Positions 1 through 5,810 of a stretch of DNA of 5,810 nucleotides are shown piece by piece. The stretch is from Bacteroidales bacterium UBA1722. GTDB lineage: Bacteria; Bacteroidota; Bacteroidia; Bacteroidales; UBA932. Both the position numbers and the translations under genes were made by a program. Numbering within the stretch: position 1 is the stretch's first letter; every line of letters starts with the position of its first letter. A model generated the notes under the pieces. That model did no database searches. It had not been told where the DNA came from and saw only the letters and a list, made by a program, of their open reading frames with translations. The DNA lies in the NCBI GenBank assembly GCA_002317435.1, contig DCIQ01000068.1:1-5810 (forward strand), in the 5' to 3' direction.

Positions 1-993
1 TACTATATCGATTTCGCTTCGAAACACGGTATCGAGTATGTGATTCTCGATGAAGGATGGTCTCCCGGAGACCTCGCCGACCTGACGAAGGTGATTCCCG
101 AGGTGGATCTCGACGAACTGCTCCGTTTCGGTGAAGAAAAAGGTGTCGGCATTATCCTGTGGGCCGGTTTCTATCCTTTCCAGAAAGATATCGAAGGCAT
201 CTGCAAATTCTATTCTGCGAAAGGTGTGAAGGGTTTCAAGGTGGACTTTATGGACAGCGACGACCAGGGTATTCCCGAATTTCTCGAGAAATGTGCCGCC
301 GCCGGTGCGAAATATCATCTGATGATGGACTTCCACGGTATCTACAAACCTACGGGACTCAGCCGGAAATATCCTAATGTAGTGAATTATGAAGGCATCT
401 ATGGTCTGGAGCAGATGAAATGGGGAGCCAATCCCGATCAGGTGAATTATGACGTGACCGTGCCTTTCATCCGTCTCTTCGCAGGTCCTGCGGATTATAC
501 TCAGGGCGCCATGCGCAATGCAAGTTACCGTAACGTGCGTGCCGTCAGCAGCGAGGGCATGAGTCCGGGCACCCGCTGCCGCCAGTTGGCCGAGTATGTG
601 GTATTCTTCTCTCCCCTGAACATGCTGTGCGACTCTCCTTCGAACTATATGGGTGAACCCGAATGCACCGAGTTCATCGCCGGTATCCCTACCGTTTGGG
701 ATGAGACTCTTCCTCTTCAGGGCAAGGTGGCCGAATATATAGCAGTGGCCCGCCGTGCAGGTGACGAGTGGTATGTGGGTGCCATGACCGACTGGACTGC
801 CCGTGACATGACTCTCGACCTTTCTTTCCTCGGCGAAGGCGAATATGAGATGGTTATCTTCCGTGACGGTGTGAATGCCGACAAGGCTGCCCGTGACTAC
901 AAGAAGCTGACGGCTCCCGTTCCCGCTGACCGTCAGGTGAACATCCATCTGGCTCCCGGTGGCGGATATGCTGCACACATCGTGAAGAAATAG
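1..993 (+). CDS. GH97 family glycoside hydrolase, retaining alpha-galactosidase-like (5' truncated by window)
   Basis: The frame is open from base 1 to the TAG at 991-993 (330 residues), so the start lies upstream. GH97 enzymes are usually about 650-740 residues, so this is roughly the C-terminal half: most of the TIM barrel, then a C-terminal beta domain from about residue 245 (GDEWYVGAMTDW, typical of GH97). Visible barrel motifs are ILDEGW, GIILWAGF, KGFKVDFMDSDDQ and NYEGIYGLE. The Asp of KVDF (residue 82, bases 244-246) sits where retaining GH97 members such as B. thetaiotaomicron BT1871 carry the nucleophile; inverting SusB-type members lack it. Glu137 (GLE, bases 409-411) is the likely acid/base and Glu131 a probable Ca2+ ligand. 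The Asp82-Glu137 spacing of 55 equals my recollection of D415/E470 in BT1871. It probably cleaves alpha-galactosides (or another alpha-glycoside) in the periplasm; the signal peptide is outside the window. Arginine codons are only CGN, unlike the next gene. Confidence 0.93.
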   Translation, partial: YYIDFASKHGIEYVILDEGWSPGDLADLTKVIPEVDLDELLRFGEEKGVGIILWAGFYPFQKDIEGICKFYSAKGVKGFKVDFMDSDDQGIPEFLEKCAAAGAKYHLMMDFHGIYKPTGLSRKYPNVVNYEGIYGLEQMKWGANPDQVNYDVTVPFIRLFAGPADYTQGAMRNASYRNVRAVSSEGMSPGTRCRQLAEYVVFFSPLNMLCDSPSNYMGEPECTEFIAGIPTVWDETLPLQGKVAEYIAVARRAGDEWYVGAMTDWTARDMTLDLSFLGEGEYEMVIFRDGVNADKAARDYKKLTAPVPADRQVNIHLAPGGGYAAHIVKK

Positions 994-1034
994 CCTTTCT
1001 GTCACTCAAATTCAACTGTTTCTCAACATGCGAT
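994..1034 (+). other. Short intergenic gap between the GH97 gene and the GH36-like gene
   Basis: This gap is 41 bases long. I see no hairpin followed by a T-run and no TAnnTTTG box, so read-through in one operon is likely. An ATG at 1028 runs into a TAG after four codons, so it cannot start the next gene. There is no clear Shine-Dalgarno, which is common in Bacteroidota. Confidence 0.55.
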
Positions 1035-3392
1035 ATGCTTAGGACGAAGATTTTTTGTGCATCAGCATTGATGTTTGTCTCCATTTCCGGAGCCTTCTCA
1101 CAGGAAGTGCCCGACGGTGGGGCGACTGAAAGGACTCCCTCCCATTCGGAGTTCTTTTCCTGGATAAATAATACGAATGAAGGTTCTGACGAACGTCAGA
1201 CTTTCATAAATCTGGATTTTTTCCGTTATCTACACGAGAAATACGGAATGGTTCTCGATATCTATGCCTTCGATGCCGGCAACATAGACGGGTCGAAGAG
1301 ATACGGAACCACCAAGTCGGCTGATTATAAGAGACATTTTCCAAACGGATTCGGCCCCTTGAGTGAATTCGCCGCCCAGGACGGTACCCGGCTGGGTATC
1401 TGGTGCGGGCCCGATGGATTCGGGGATACTGAGCAGGAGGCGCAGGATCGTTACGATATGATGACCTCCCTGGTGCGCGACCATAATTTCGGCCTTTTCA
1501 AGATGGATGCCGTATGCGGGCAGCTTCGTCCGGAGAAATATGACTGGTTCCTGAAGATGATGTCGGAAATCCGGAAGCTGTCACCTGATTTCGTTCTCCT
1601 GAATCACAGGCTGGATCTGGGTCCGGGCACCAAATATTCCACTACATATCTGCTCGGGGGAGCCGAGACCTACATAGATGTCCACATGGCCAATGATGTC
1701 ACGGCCCCTCATCATAGAGTGCAGGCACTGGCCCGTGAAGTCCCTCCCACCAGACTTACAGAGGACCACGGCGTATGTCTCTCCTCGTGTCTGGACTACT
1801 GGGATGACGACCTGATTCTCCAGGCTTTCAACAGGAACCTGATTCTGGCTCCCGAGGTTTATGGAAACCCGTGGCTCCTGCGCGATGACGAATTCCCCAA
1901 GTTCGCGTTCATATATAATCTGCACAGGGATTATCGCGATATTCTGGTGGACGGCATGAGACTTCCGGAAGACAGATACGGACTGAACGCGATGAGTCGT
2001 GGTGACGGTGCCACTCAGATGATTACACTGAGGAACCTGAGCTGGTCCCCAGTGACATATCATCTGAAATTGGATGAAGAGGTGGGTCTGAAGAACGCCT
2101 CCAAAGTTCAGGTCCGGATGTACCATCCGTACATATATGATATGGGTGTTCATACATACGGTTCCGTAGTGGACGTGGAGGTGCTTCCCTTCCGCAGTTG
2201 TCTGGTGAAGGTGACCACCGCACCTGAAATTGACAATGTCACGGTAAGCGGCATCCCCTATGAGATAATCAACGACAGGGTGGGGAATACCTGCGAAGTG
2301 AAGCTCCTCGGAGAACCCGGAAGGACATATAAATATAAGGTGAAGGCCGGCGGACGGACCGGCTCGGCCACCGTTACGTTCCCGGGAGAGAAACTGACCT
2401 GCTCTCCTTTCCGTCTCGTCTCTACGATGCAGAGATGCAAGGTGCCCGAGGATATACAGTCAGTTTATTACGCCACGGTATTCGCTGCGGACAACAATGC
2501 CCTGGAGGTGCGTTGCCTGGAGCGTTCCGGCGAGACTTCCATCCCGCAGGTGAAGGCGGCGCGCGATGCATATTTCAGCCAGAAGGTGTTCGTGGAAAGA
2601 GGCATCTGGGACCGTAATCTGTTCGACGGTGATCCTTCCACTTTCTTCAATATAGCTTTCAGATGGGGGGATATGCGCATTGATGCCGAATCCCAGTTCC
2701 TGCTCGATTTCGGTGCTCCGACAGAACTTGACAAGCTGGTCATATCGACCGATACGGAGCACTCCCTTTCGCCTTTGAGGTATAATGAAGGCACTCACGT
2801 ATTCGTCTCTTCGGACCTGAAGGAGTGGAAAAAGCTGATGTTCGTGACTGATGTCACCTCCGAGCTCGATATGAGCGGGGCCGGTGCGGTGCGATATCTG
2901 CGTTTCGGCCCTTGTCCGATACGTCTGGCGGAAGTGACCGGTTACAAGGACGGAAAGGAAGTGGACCGTTCGCTCTGGCGTGCCAACAATCTTTTCGATG
3001 CCTACGGAGGCGGCGTGGGTCGTGCTTCACGGGTATGGAAGTCGGAGTTCGTGCTAGACGAGATACCGGAGAATTCTTATCTGTGTGTCGCCGTGAACGG
3101 TGATCACGGCGATCAGGGTGCCTGGGCCGGATTCAAGATAGACGGAGAGTATGTGGGCTGTCCTGACCGTGCCACATCATACCGCTCGAATACCTGGGAA
3201 TGCCCGGTTCGCGACAAGGACCATAATTATACCTATTACCTGCCTCTGACGCAGGATATGAAGGGAAAGAATATGGAGGCTTTCGTGATGCAGATGGACA
3301 GTCAGGATAGTGGCAGTTACATCCATCCCGAGATATATATGAGTGTATATCCGCTGCCTTTCGGGCAGAAGAAAGTGGAGATAAGGAGATGA
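1035..3392 (+). CDS. Secreted alpha-galactosidase-like (GH27/GH36-like) TIM-barrel protein with F5/8-type-C-like domain
   Basis: This is a complete 785-aa protein. It starts with a signal peptide (basic MLRTK, hydrophobic core, likely signal peptidase I cut near AFSQ, residues 21-23). Residues about 55-300 look like a clan GH-D alpha-galactosidase barrel: LDIYAFDAG (74-82), RLGIWCGPDGFG (119-130) and FGLFKMDAV (152-160), whose Asp158 is the likely nucleophile. Asp221 in MANDVTAPHHR resembles the SDxTDxxxR acid/base motif of GH36 and lies 63 residues later. A beta-sandwich follows to about 395, then a small beta region (about 396-465). Residues about 505-640 resemble an F5/8-type-C carbohydrate-binding domain (NLFDGDPSTFF, FLLDFGAPTELDKLVI, VFVSSDLKEWKKL, VRYLRFG). 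Residues 641-785 form an unrecognised, probably beta-rich domain. It likely acts on an alpha-linked sugar in the periplasm or at the surface; the substrate is not visible. The next gene starts within its stop codon. About 20 of 50 Arg codons are AGA/AGG, unlike the gene before it. Confidence 0.82.
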   Translation: MLRTKIFCASALMFVSISGAFSQEVPDGGATERTPSHSEFFSWINNTNEGSDERQTFINLDFFRYLHEKYGMVLDIYAFDAGNIDGSKRYGTTKSADYKRHFPNGFGPLSEFAAQDGTRLGIWCGPDGFGDTEQEAQDRYDMMTSLVRDHNFGLFKMDAVCGQLRPEKYDWFLKMMSEIRKLSPDFVLLNHRLDLGPGTKYSTTYLLGGAETYIDVHMANDVTAPHHRVQALAREVPPTRLTEDHGVCLSSCLDYWDDDLILQAFNRNLILAPEVYGNPWLLRDDEFPKFAFIYNLHRDYRDILVDGMRLPEDRYGLNAMSRGDGATQMITLRNLSWSPVTYHLKLDEEVGLKNASKVQVRMYHPYIYDMGVHTYGSVVDVEVLPFRSCLVKVTTAPEIDNVTVSGIPYEIINDRVGNTCEVKLLGEPGRTYKYKVKAGGRTGSATVTFPGEKLTCSPFRLVSTMQRCKVPEDIQSVYYATVFAADNNALEVRCLERSGETSIPQVKAARDAYFSQKVFVERGIWDRNLFDGDPSTFFNIAFRWGDMRIDAESQFLLDFGAPTELDKLVISTDTEHSLSPLRYNEGTHVFVSSDLKEWKKLMFVTDVTSELDMSGAGAVRYLRFGPCPIRLAEVTGYKDGKEVDRSLWRANNLFDAYGGGVGRASRVWKSEFVLDEIPENSYLCVAVNGDHGDQGAWAGFKIDGEYVGCPDRATSYRSNTWECPVRDKDHNYTYYLPLTQDMKGKNMEAFVMQMDSQDSGSYIHPEIYMSVYPLPFGQKKVEIRR
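3384..3392 (+). promoter_or_regulatory. ATGA stop/start overlap with adjacent AGGAG: translational coupling
   Basis: AGGAG (3384-3388) is followed directly by ATGA (3389-3392), so the ATG of the phospholipase gene shares bases with the TGA of the GH36-like gene. The spacing of zero between AGGAG and ATG is too short for a normal ribosome binding site. Terminating ribosomes restarting on the overlap are the likelier mechanism. A GTG at 3401 would sit 12 bases after AGGAG but would shorten the basic N-terminus of the signal sequence, so I kept the ATG. Confidence 0.6.
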
Positions 3393-4369
3393 GGCGTCGG
3401 GTGCCGGTGATTCTGACCATGTTCTTCTGCATGGCCTGCGGCTCGCGGGATGTCGCCGTCGATCCGTCAGAATGGATGACGGCACTTCCCGACGATACCC
3501 CTGCCTGCCTCATGTCCATACCGGGGGCTCACGATGCCTGTACCGCGGGGGTGGACGGAGAGTACGAATGGTTCAGGACCCAGGCCCTCGATATCCAGGG
3601 AATGTGGGATGCGGGGGTGCGGTCGTTCGATCTGCGGCCCGCCGCGAACGATTCGGTGATGGGGATTTACCACATCCTGGCATATACCCACACTACATTC
3701 GAGGAAGTTACCGGCATACTGGCGGAGAACCTGCGGAAGCATCCGGGCGAGTTCACCGTGGTGATATTCCGCCACGAGAAAGAGGGGGACACCTCCGACA
3801 ACTGGGCGGAACTCATGGGAGAGCGGCTGCACGGATTGCCGCAAGGCATAGGCATGGATTTCAGGAATGACCTGACGCTCGGCGAACTTCGGGGGCATAT
3901 TCTTTTTCTGGCCCGCACTGAATATGAGAACGGGCCGGTGGGGGGGTACGTCACCGTCTGGCACGACGTGTATGCCGAAGGTCCCGGTGAGGTGACTGAT
4001 GCCTACGGCAATTCATATCCCCTGTACGTGCAGGACTATTATGCTCCGCAGGGACGGGAGGACAAATTGAAGGAGGTGCTGGAGATGCTCGACGGCACTG
4101 CCTGCGAGCCCGTCTGGACCGTGAATCACACATCCGCATATCTTCCTTCCGGGTATGCGGAGAACTCCATGAACGTGAATTCTGACGTGGCCGACCATAT
4201 CCTTCGGATGGAGGGGAAGACAGGAATATTGGTGATGGACTTCGCAGGTGTGGACCTGTTCCACGGGGCCTTTTTGCGGGACGGCGTCCTGGATATGGCG
4301 GATTGGAATGTCGCCGGCAAGAAACTGACGGATGCCGTCATCGCACAGAATTTCAAGAAAAAACAGTAA
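3389..4369 (+). CDS. Phosphatidylinositol-specific phospholipase C (PI-PLC X domain) family, probable lipoprotein
   Basis: This 326-aa protein is close in size to Bacillus PI-PLC. SIPGAHDACT (residues 43-52) matches the SIPGTHD box, with His48-Asp49 as the general-base region. GVRSFDLRP (76-84) gives Asp81 and Arg83, equivalent to B. cereus Asp67/Arg69; Arg takes the place of the Ca2+ used by eukaryotic enzymes. His95, in a HxxxYxxxTFxE pattern, matches His82, the general acid (spacing from the Arg is 12 versus 13). ILVMDFAG (280-287) supplies Asp284, equivalent to Asp274. All key residues are therefore present and an active, metal-independent enzyme is expected. The family cleaves PI or GPI-type inositol phosphodiesters to a cyclic inositol phosphate and a diacylglycerol or ceramide. 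The N-terminus MRRRVPVILTMFFCMACGS suggests a lipoprotein modified at Cys17 (MAC|G), though the lipobox is atypical. It is coupled to the upstream GH36-like gene, so it probably works on the same substrate. The true substrate is not known. Confidence 0.88.
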   Translation: MRRRVPVILTMFFCMACGSRDVAVDPSEWMTALPDDTPACLMSIPGAHDACTAGVDGEYEWFRTQALDIQGMWDAGVRSFDLRPAANDSVMGIYHILAYTHTTFEEVTGILAENLRKHPGEFTVVIFRHEKEGDTSDNWAELMGERLHGLPQGIGMDFRNDLTLGELRGHILFLARTEYENGPVGGYVTVWHDVYAEGPGEVTDAYGNSYPLYVQDYYAPQGREDKLKEVLEMLDGTACEPVWTVNHTSAYLPSGYAENSMNVNSDVADHILRMEGKTGILVMDFAGVDLFHGAFLRDGVLDMADWNVAGKKLTDAVIAQNFKKKQ

Positions 4370-4374
4370 ATTTG
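4367..4374 (+). promoter_or_regulatory. Possible Bacteroidota -7 promoter box (TAAATTTG) before the GH63-like gene
   Basis: TAAATTTG fits the Bacteroidota -7 consensus TAnnTTTG exactly. It overlaps the TAA stop of the phospholipase gene and lies 57 bases before the ATG at 4432. A transcript would start near 4380 with a leader of about 50 bases. I do not see a convincing -33 TTG at the right distance, so this may be chance. If real, it would give the fourth gene extra independent expression. Confidence 0.25.
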
Positions 4375-4431
4375 CAAACAGCCCGTTCGAAATGCGAAAT
4401 GGGATGTGGGAAAAAATAACTGATGATACAA
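4370..4431 (+). other. 62-base intergenic gap before the GH63-like gene
   Basis: This is the longest gap in the window. It is more AT-rich toward its 3' end, with an A-run at 4411-4416, as is usual just upstream of Bacteroidota start codons. I see no strong hairpin with a T-run, so there is no support for a terminator between the phospholipase and the next gene. Confidence 0.5.
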
Positions 4432-5810
4432 ATGAAAATTCGCAATTTGCTTTTTATTCTGACGGCGGTGCCTGCCATTCTGGCGTCGATACCCGCTTCA
4501 GCACAGGATTCGGGGGAGGGGGCTCAGTCCAAATATCGCCTTCCCTACAAGAATACATATAACAAGGAGCCACTGGTGACTGAAAACGAATTCCGCACCA
4601 TGAAGCCTTGGAACCTCCAGCCCGTATCGTTCGCGGATGCCAGGAAACAGCTGCCATCTCCCGTGTGGGAAGGACATAAGACCGAAGTGGAGATGTACTG
4701 GAAGGCGTGGGAGATCGCTTGGGGTAACATCCGCCAGCCCGAGGACGAATCCGGTTTCGTCTCCCCCTATCTGGACATAGCCTATAACGGCAATATCTTC
4801 ATGTGGGACATGGCGTTCATGATGATGTTCGCCCACTACGGAAACCAGGTGTTCCCCTTCGTCCATTCGATGGACAATTTCTACTCCCACCAGCATCCCG
4901 ACGGATTCATCTGCCGTGAGATTCACGCTGACGGTTCCGACTGTTTCGAACGTTACGACCCCGTGAGTACGGGTCCCAATCTCCTTCCCATGGCCGAGAT
5001 GAAGTTCTTCAAACAGTACGGAGACATCGACAGGCTTCATAAAATCTTTTCATCCCTGTGCGCCTACAACAAATGGCTCCAGATGAACCGCACCTGGCCG
5101 GACGGCTCCTACTGGTCCAGCGGATGGGGTACCGGGATGGACAATATGCCCAGAGTGAAATCCAAATACAATCCCATCTACAGCCACGGGCACATGACCT
5201 GGCTCGACGCCTGCCTACAGCAGTGGATGGTGGACAAGATGCTTCTCGAGATAGGCTTCTTCATAGAGCGCTGGCAGGAAATAGAGGACTTCGAGGACGA
5301 GATGAAGCATCTGAAAGAATATATAAATGAAAAGATGTGGGACGAGGAGACGGGATTCCTGTATGACCGTTATGCCGACGGAAGTCTCTGTACCACCAAG
5401 GGCATCTCCGCTTTCTGGGCGCTCCAGACCGATATTCTGGACAAGGACCGTCTGGACAGGCTGGTGGCCCATCTGGATGATACCACAGAGTTCGCAAGGC
5501 AGCACATGGTTCCCTCCATCTCCGCCGACAACCCGAAATACAATGAGCGCGGACGCTACTGGCAGGGGGGCGTATGGCCCGGAGCCAACTATATGGTGAT
5601 GGACGGACTCTATAAGAAAGGGTATAAGGAGAAGGCATACAAAATAGCCTTGAATGACTATACCAATATCCTGAAGATATTCGAGGATACCGGCACGTTC
5701 TGGGAGTATTGCGCACCGGAGTTCGTGGAGCCCGGGTTTATGGCCCGCAAGAATTTCGTGGGGTGGGGAGGCCTGCCCCCCATCGCCGAATTCATAGAAT
5801 TCATCCTCGG
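4432..5810 (+). CDS. Secreted GH63/GH37-like (alpha/alpha)6-barrel glycoside hydrolase (3' end beyond window)
   Basis: The frame is open from a TAA at 4417-4419 to the window end, giving at least 459 residues. I chose ATG 4432 because it gives a standard signal peptide, MKIRNLLFILTAV... ending ASAQ (cut after Ala24). The in-frame ATG at 4423 would add only MIQ. The body matches the trehalase/GH63/mannosylglycerate-hydrolase-like barrel. It has YLDIAYNGNIFMWDMAF (residues 113-129), WGTGMDN (232-238) with Asp237 placed like the general acid of ESGWD/ESGMDD motifs, and YWQGGVWPGANY (376-387). TFWEYCAPE then gives Glu425 in the place of the ENYNP-type catalytic base, and VGWGGLPPIAEF is a typical end-of-barrel helix. 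Few residues are probably missing. Members invert alpha-linked glucose, mannose or related sugars; the substrate here cannot be read from sequence. It probably acts in the periplasm alongside the upstream enzymes. Confidence 0.85.
   Translation, partial: MKIRNLLFILTAVPAILASIPASAQDSGEGAQSKYRLPYKNTYNKEPLVTENEFRTMKPWNLQPVSFADARKQLPSPVWEGHKTEVEMYWKAWEIAWGNIRQPEDESGFVSPYLDIAYNGNIFMWDMAFMMMFAHYGNQVFPFVHSMDNFYSHQHPDGFICREIHADGSDCFERYDPVSTGPNLLPMAEMKFFKQYGDIDRLHKIFSSLCAYNKWLQMNRTWPDGSYWSSGWGTGMDNMPRVKSKYNPIYSHGHMTWLDACLQQWMVDKMLLEIGFFIERWQEIEDFEDEMKHLKEYINEKMWDEETGFLYDRYADGSLCTTKGISAFWALQTDILDKDRLDRLVAHLDDTTEFARQHMVPSISADNPKYNERGRYWQGGVWPGANYMVMDGLYKKGYKEKAYKIALNDYTNILKIFEDTGTFWEYCAPEFVEPGFMARKNFVGWGGLPPIAEFIEFIL

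Noticed and set aside
994..1034. Terminator or new promoter between the first two genes
   Set aside because: There is no hairpin with T-run and no TAnnTTTG box in the 41 bases.
1056..1058. Cys8 of the GH36-like protein as a lipoprotein cysteine
   Set aside because: The context KIFC lies at the start of the hydrophobic core and does not form a lipobox; the AFSQ cleavage region later fits signal peptidase I.
1581..2153. 190-codon open frame on the minus strand
   Set aside because: It lies wholly inside the GH36-like gene, has no recognisable domain, and its composition is what the reverse complement of that gene would give.
3940..3946. Run of seven G as a phase-variation tract or frameshift
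   Set aside because: The phospholipase frame reads through it intact into conserved sequence with the correct downstream Asp284. A single short G-run in a G-rich gene is weak evidence for slippage.
3467..3964. 165-codon minus-strand frame
   Set aside because: It is antisense to the PI-PLC catalytic region, which is conserved at the protein level on the + strand.
4332..4562. 76-codon + strand frame spanning the 62-base gap
   Set aside because: It starts inside the phospholipase gene and ends inside the signal-peptide region of the next gene in another frame; no domain or plausible start signal.
4498..5040. 180-codon open frame on the minus strand
   Set aside because: It is antisense to the GH63-like gene, whose motifs are clear on the + strand; the minus product shows no family features.

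Overview
This window looks like part of a glycan-degradation operon (a polysaccharide utilisation locus or a similar cluster) from a gut-type Bacteroidota, probably Bacteroidales. The reasons are the GH97 glycosidase, secreted enzymes whose mature N-termini begin near Gln (FSQ, ASAQ), gene starts mostly without a well-placed Shine-Dalgarno, a TAnnTTTG-type -7 promoter-like box, and a moderate GC content. The genus cannot be fixed from this window.

Layout: four genes lie on the + strand with almost no spacing. (1) Positions 1-993 are the 3' part of a GH97 enzyme of the retaining, alpha-galactosidase-like type. (2) Positions 1035-3392 encode a secreted 785-aa multidomain protein with a divergent alpha-galactosidase-like (GH27/GH36-like) TIM barrel, a linker or beta region, an F5/8-type-C-like domain and an unrecognised C-terminal domain. 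(3) Positions 3389-4369 overlap gene 2 by ATGA and encode a probable lipoprotein of the phosphatidylinositol-specific phospholipase C (PI-PLC X) family. (4) Positions 4432 to the window end encode a secreted (alpha/alpha)6-barrel hydrolase resembling GH63/GH37, cut off by the window edge. Intergenic gaps are 41 and 62 bases. No RNA genes, mobile elements, CRISPR arrays or clear terminators were seen.

How they may work together: three probable alpha-glycosidases and a PI-PLC-like enzyme are all predicted to be exported. The PI-PLC is tied to the GH36-like gene by a 4-base start/stop overlap. The most interesting reading is a module that dismantles an inositol-phosphate-linked glycolipid, such as a GPI anchor, plant or fungal glycosyl-inositol-phosphoceramide, or bacterial inositol lipid. 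The glycosidases would trim the alpha-linked glycan and the phospholipase would cut the phosphodiester to the lipid. The family calls are well supported by motifs, but the shared substrate is inference.
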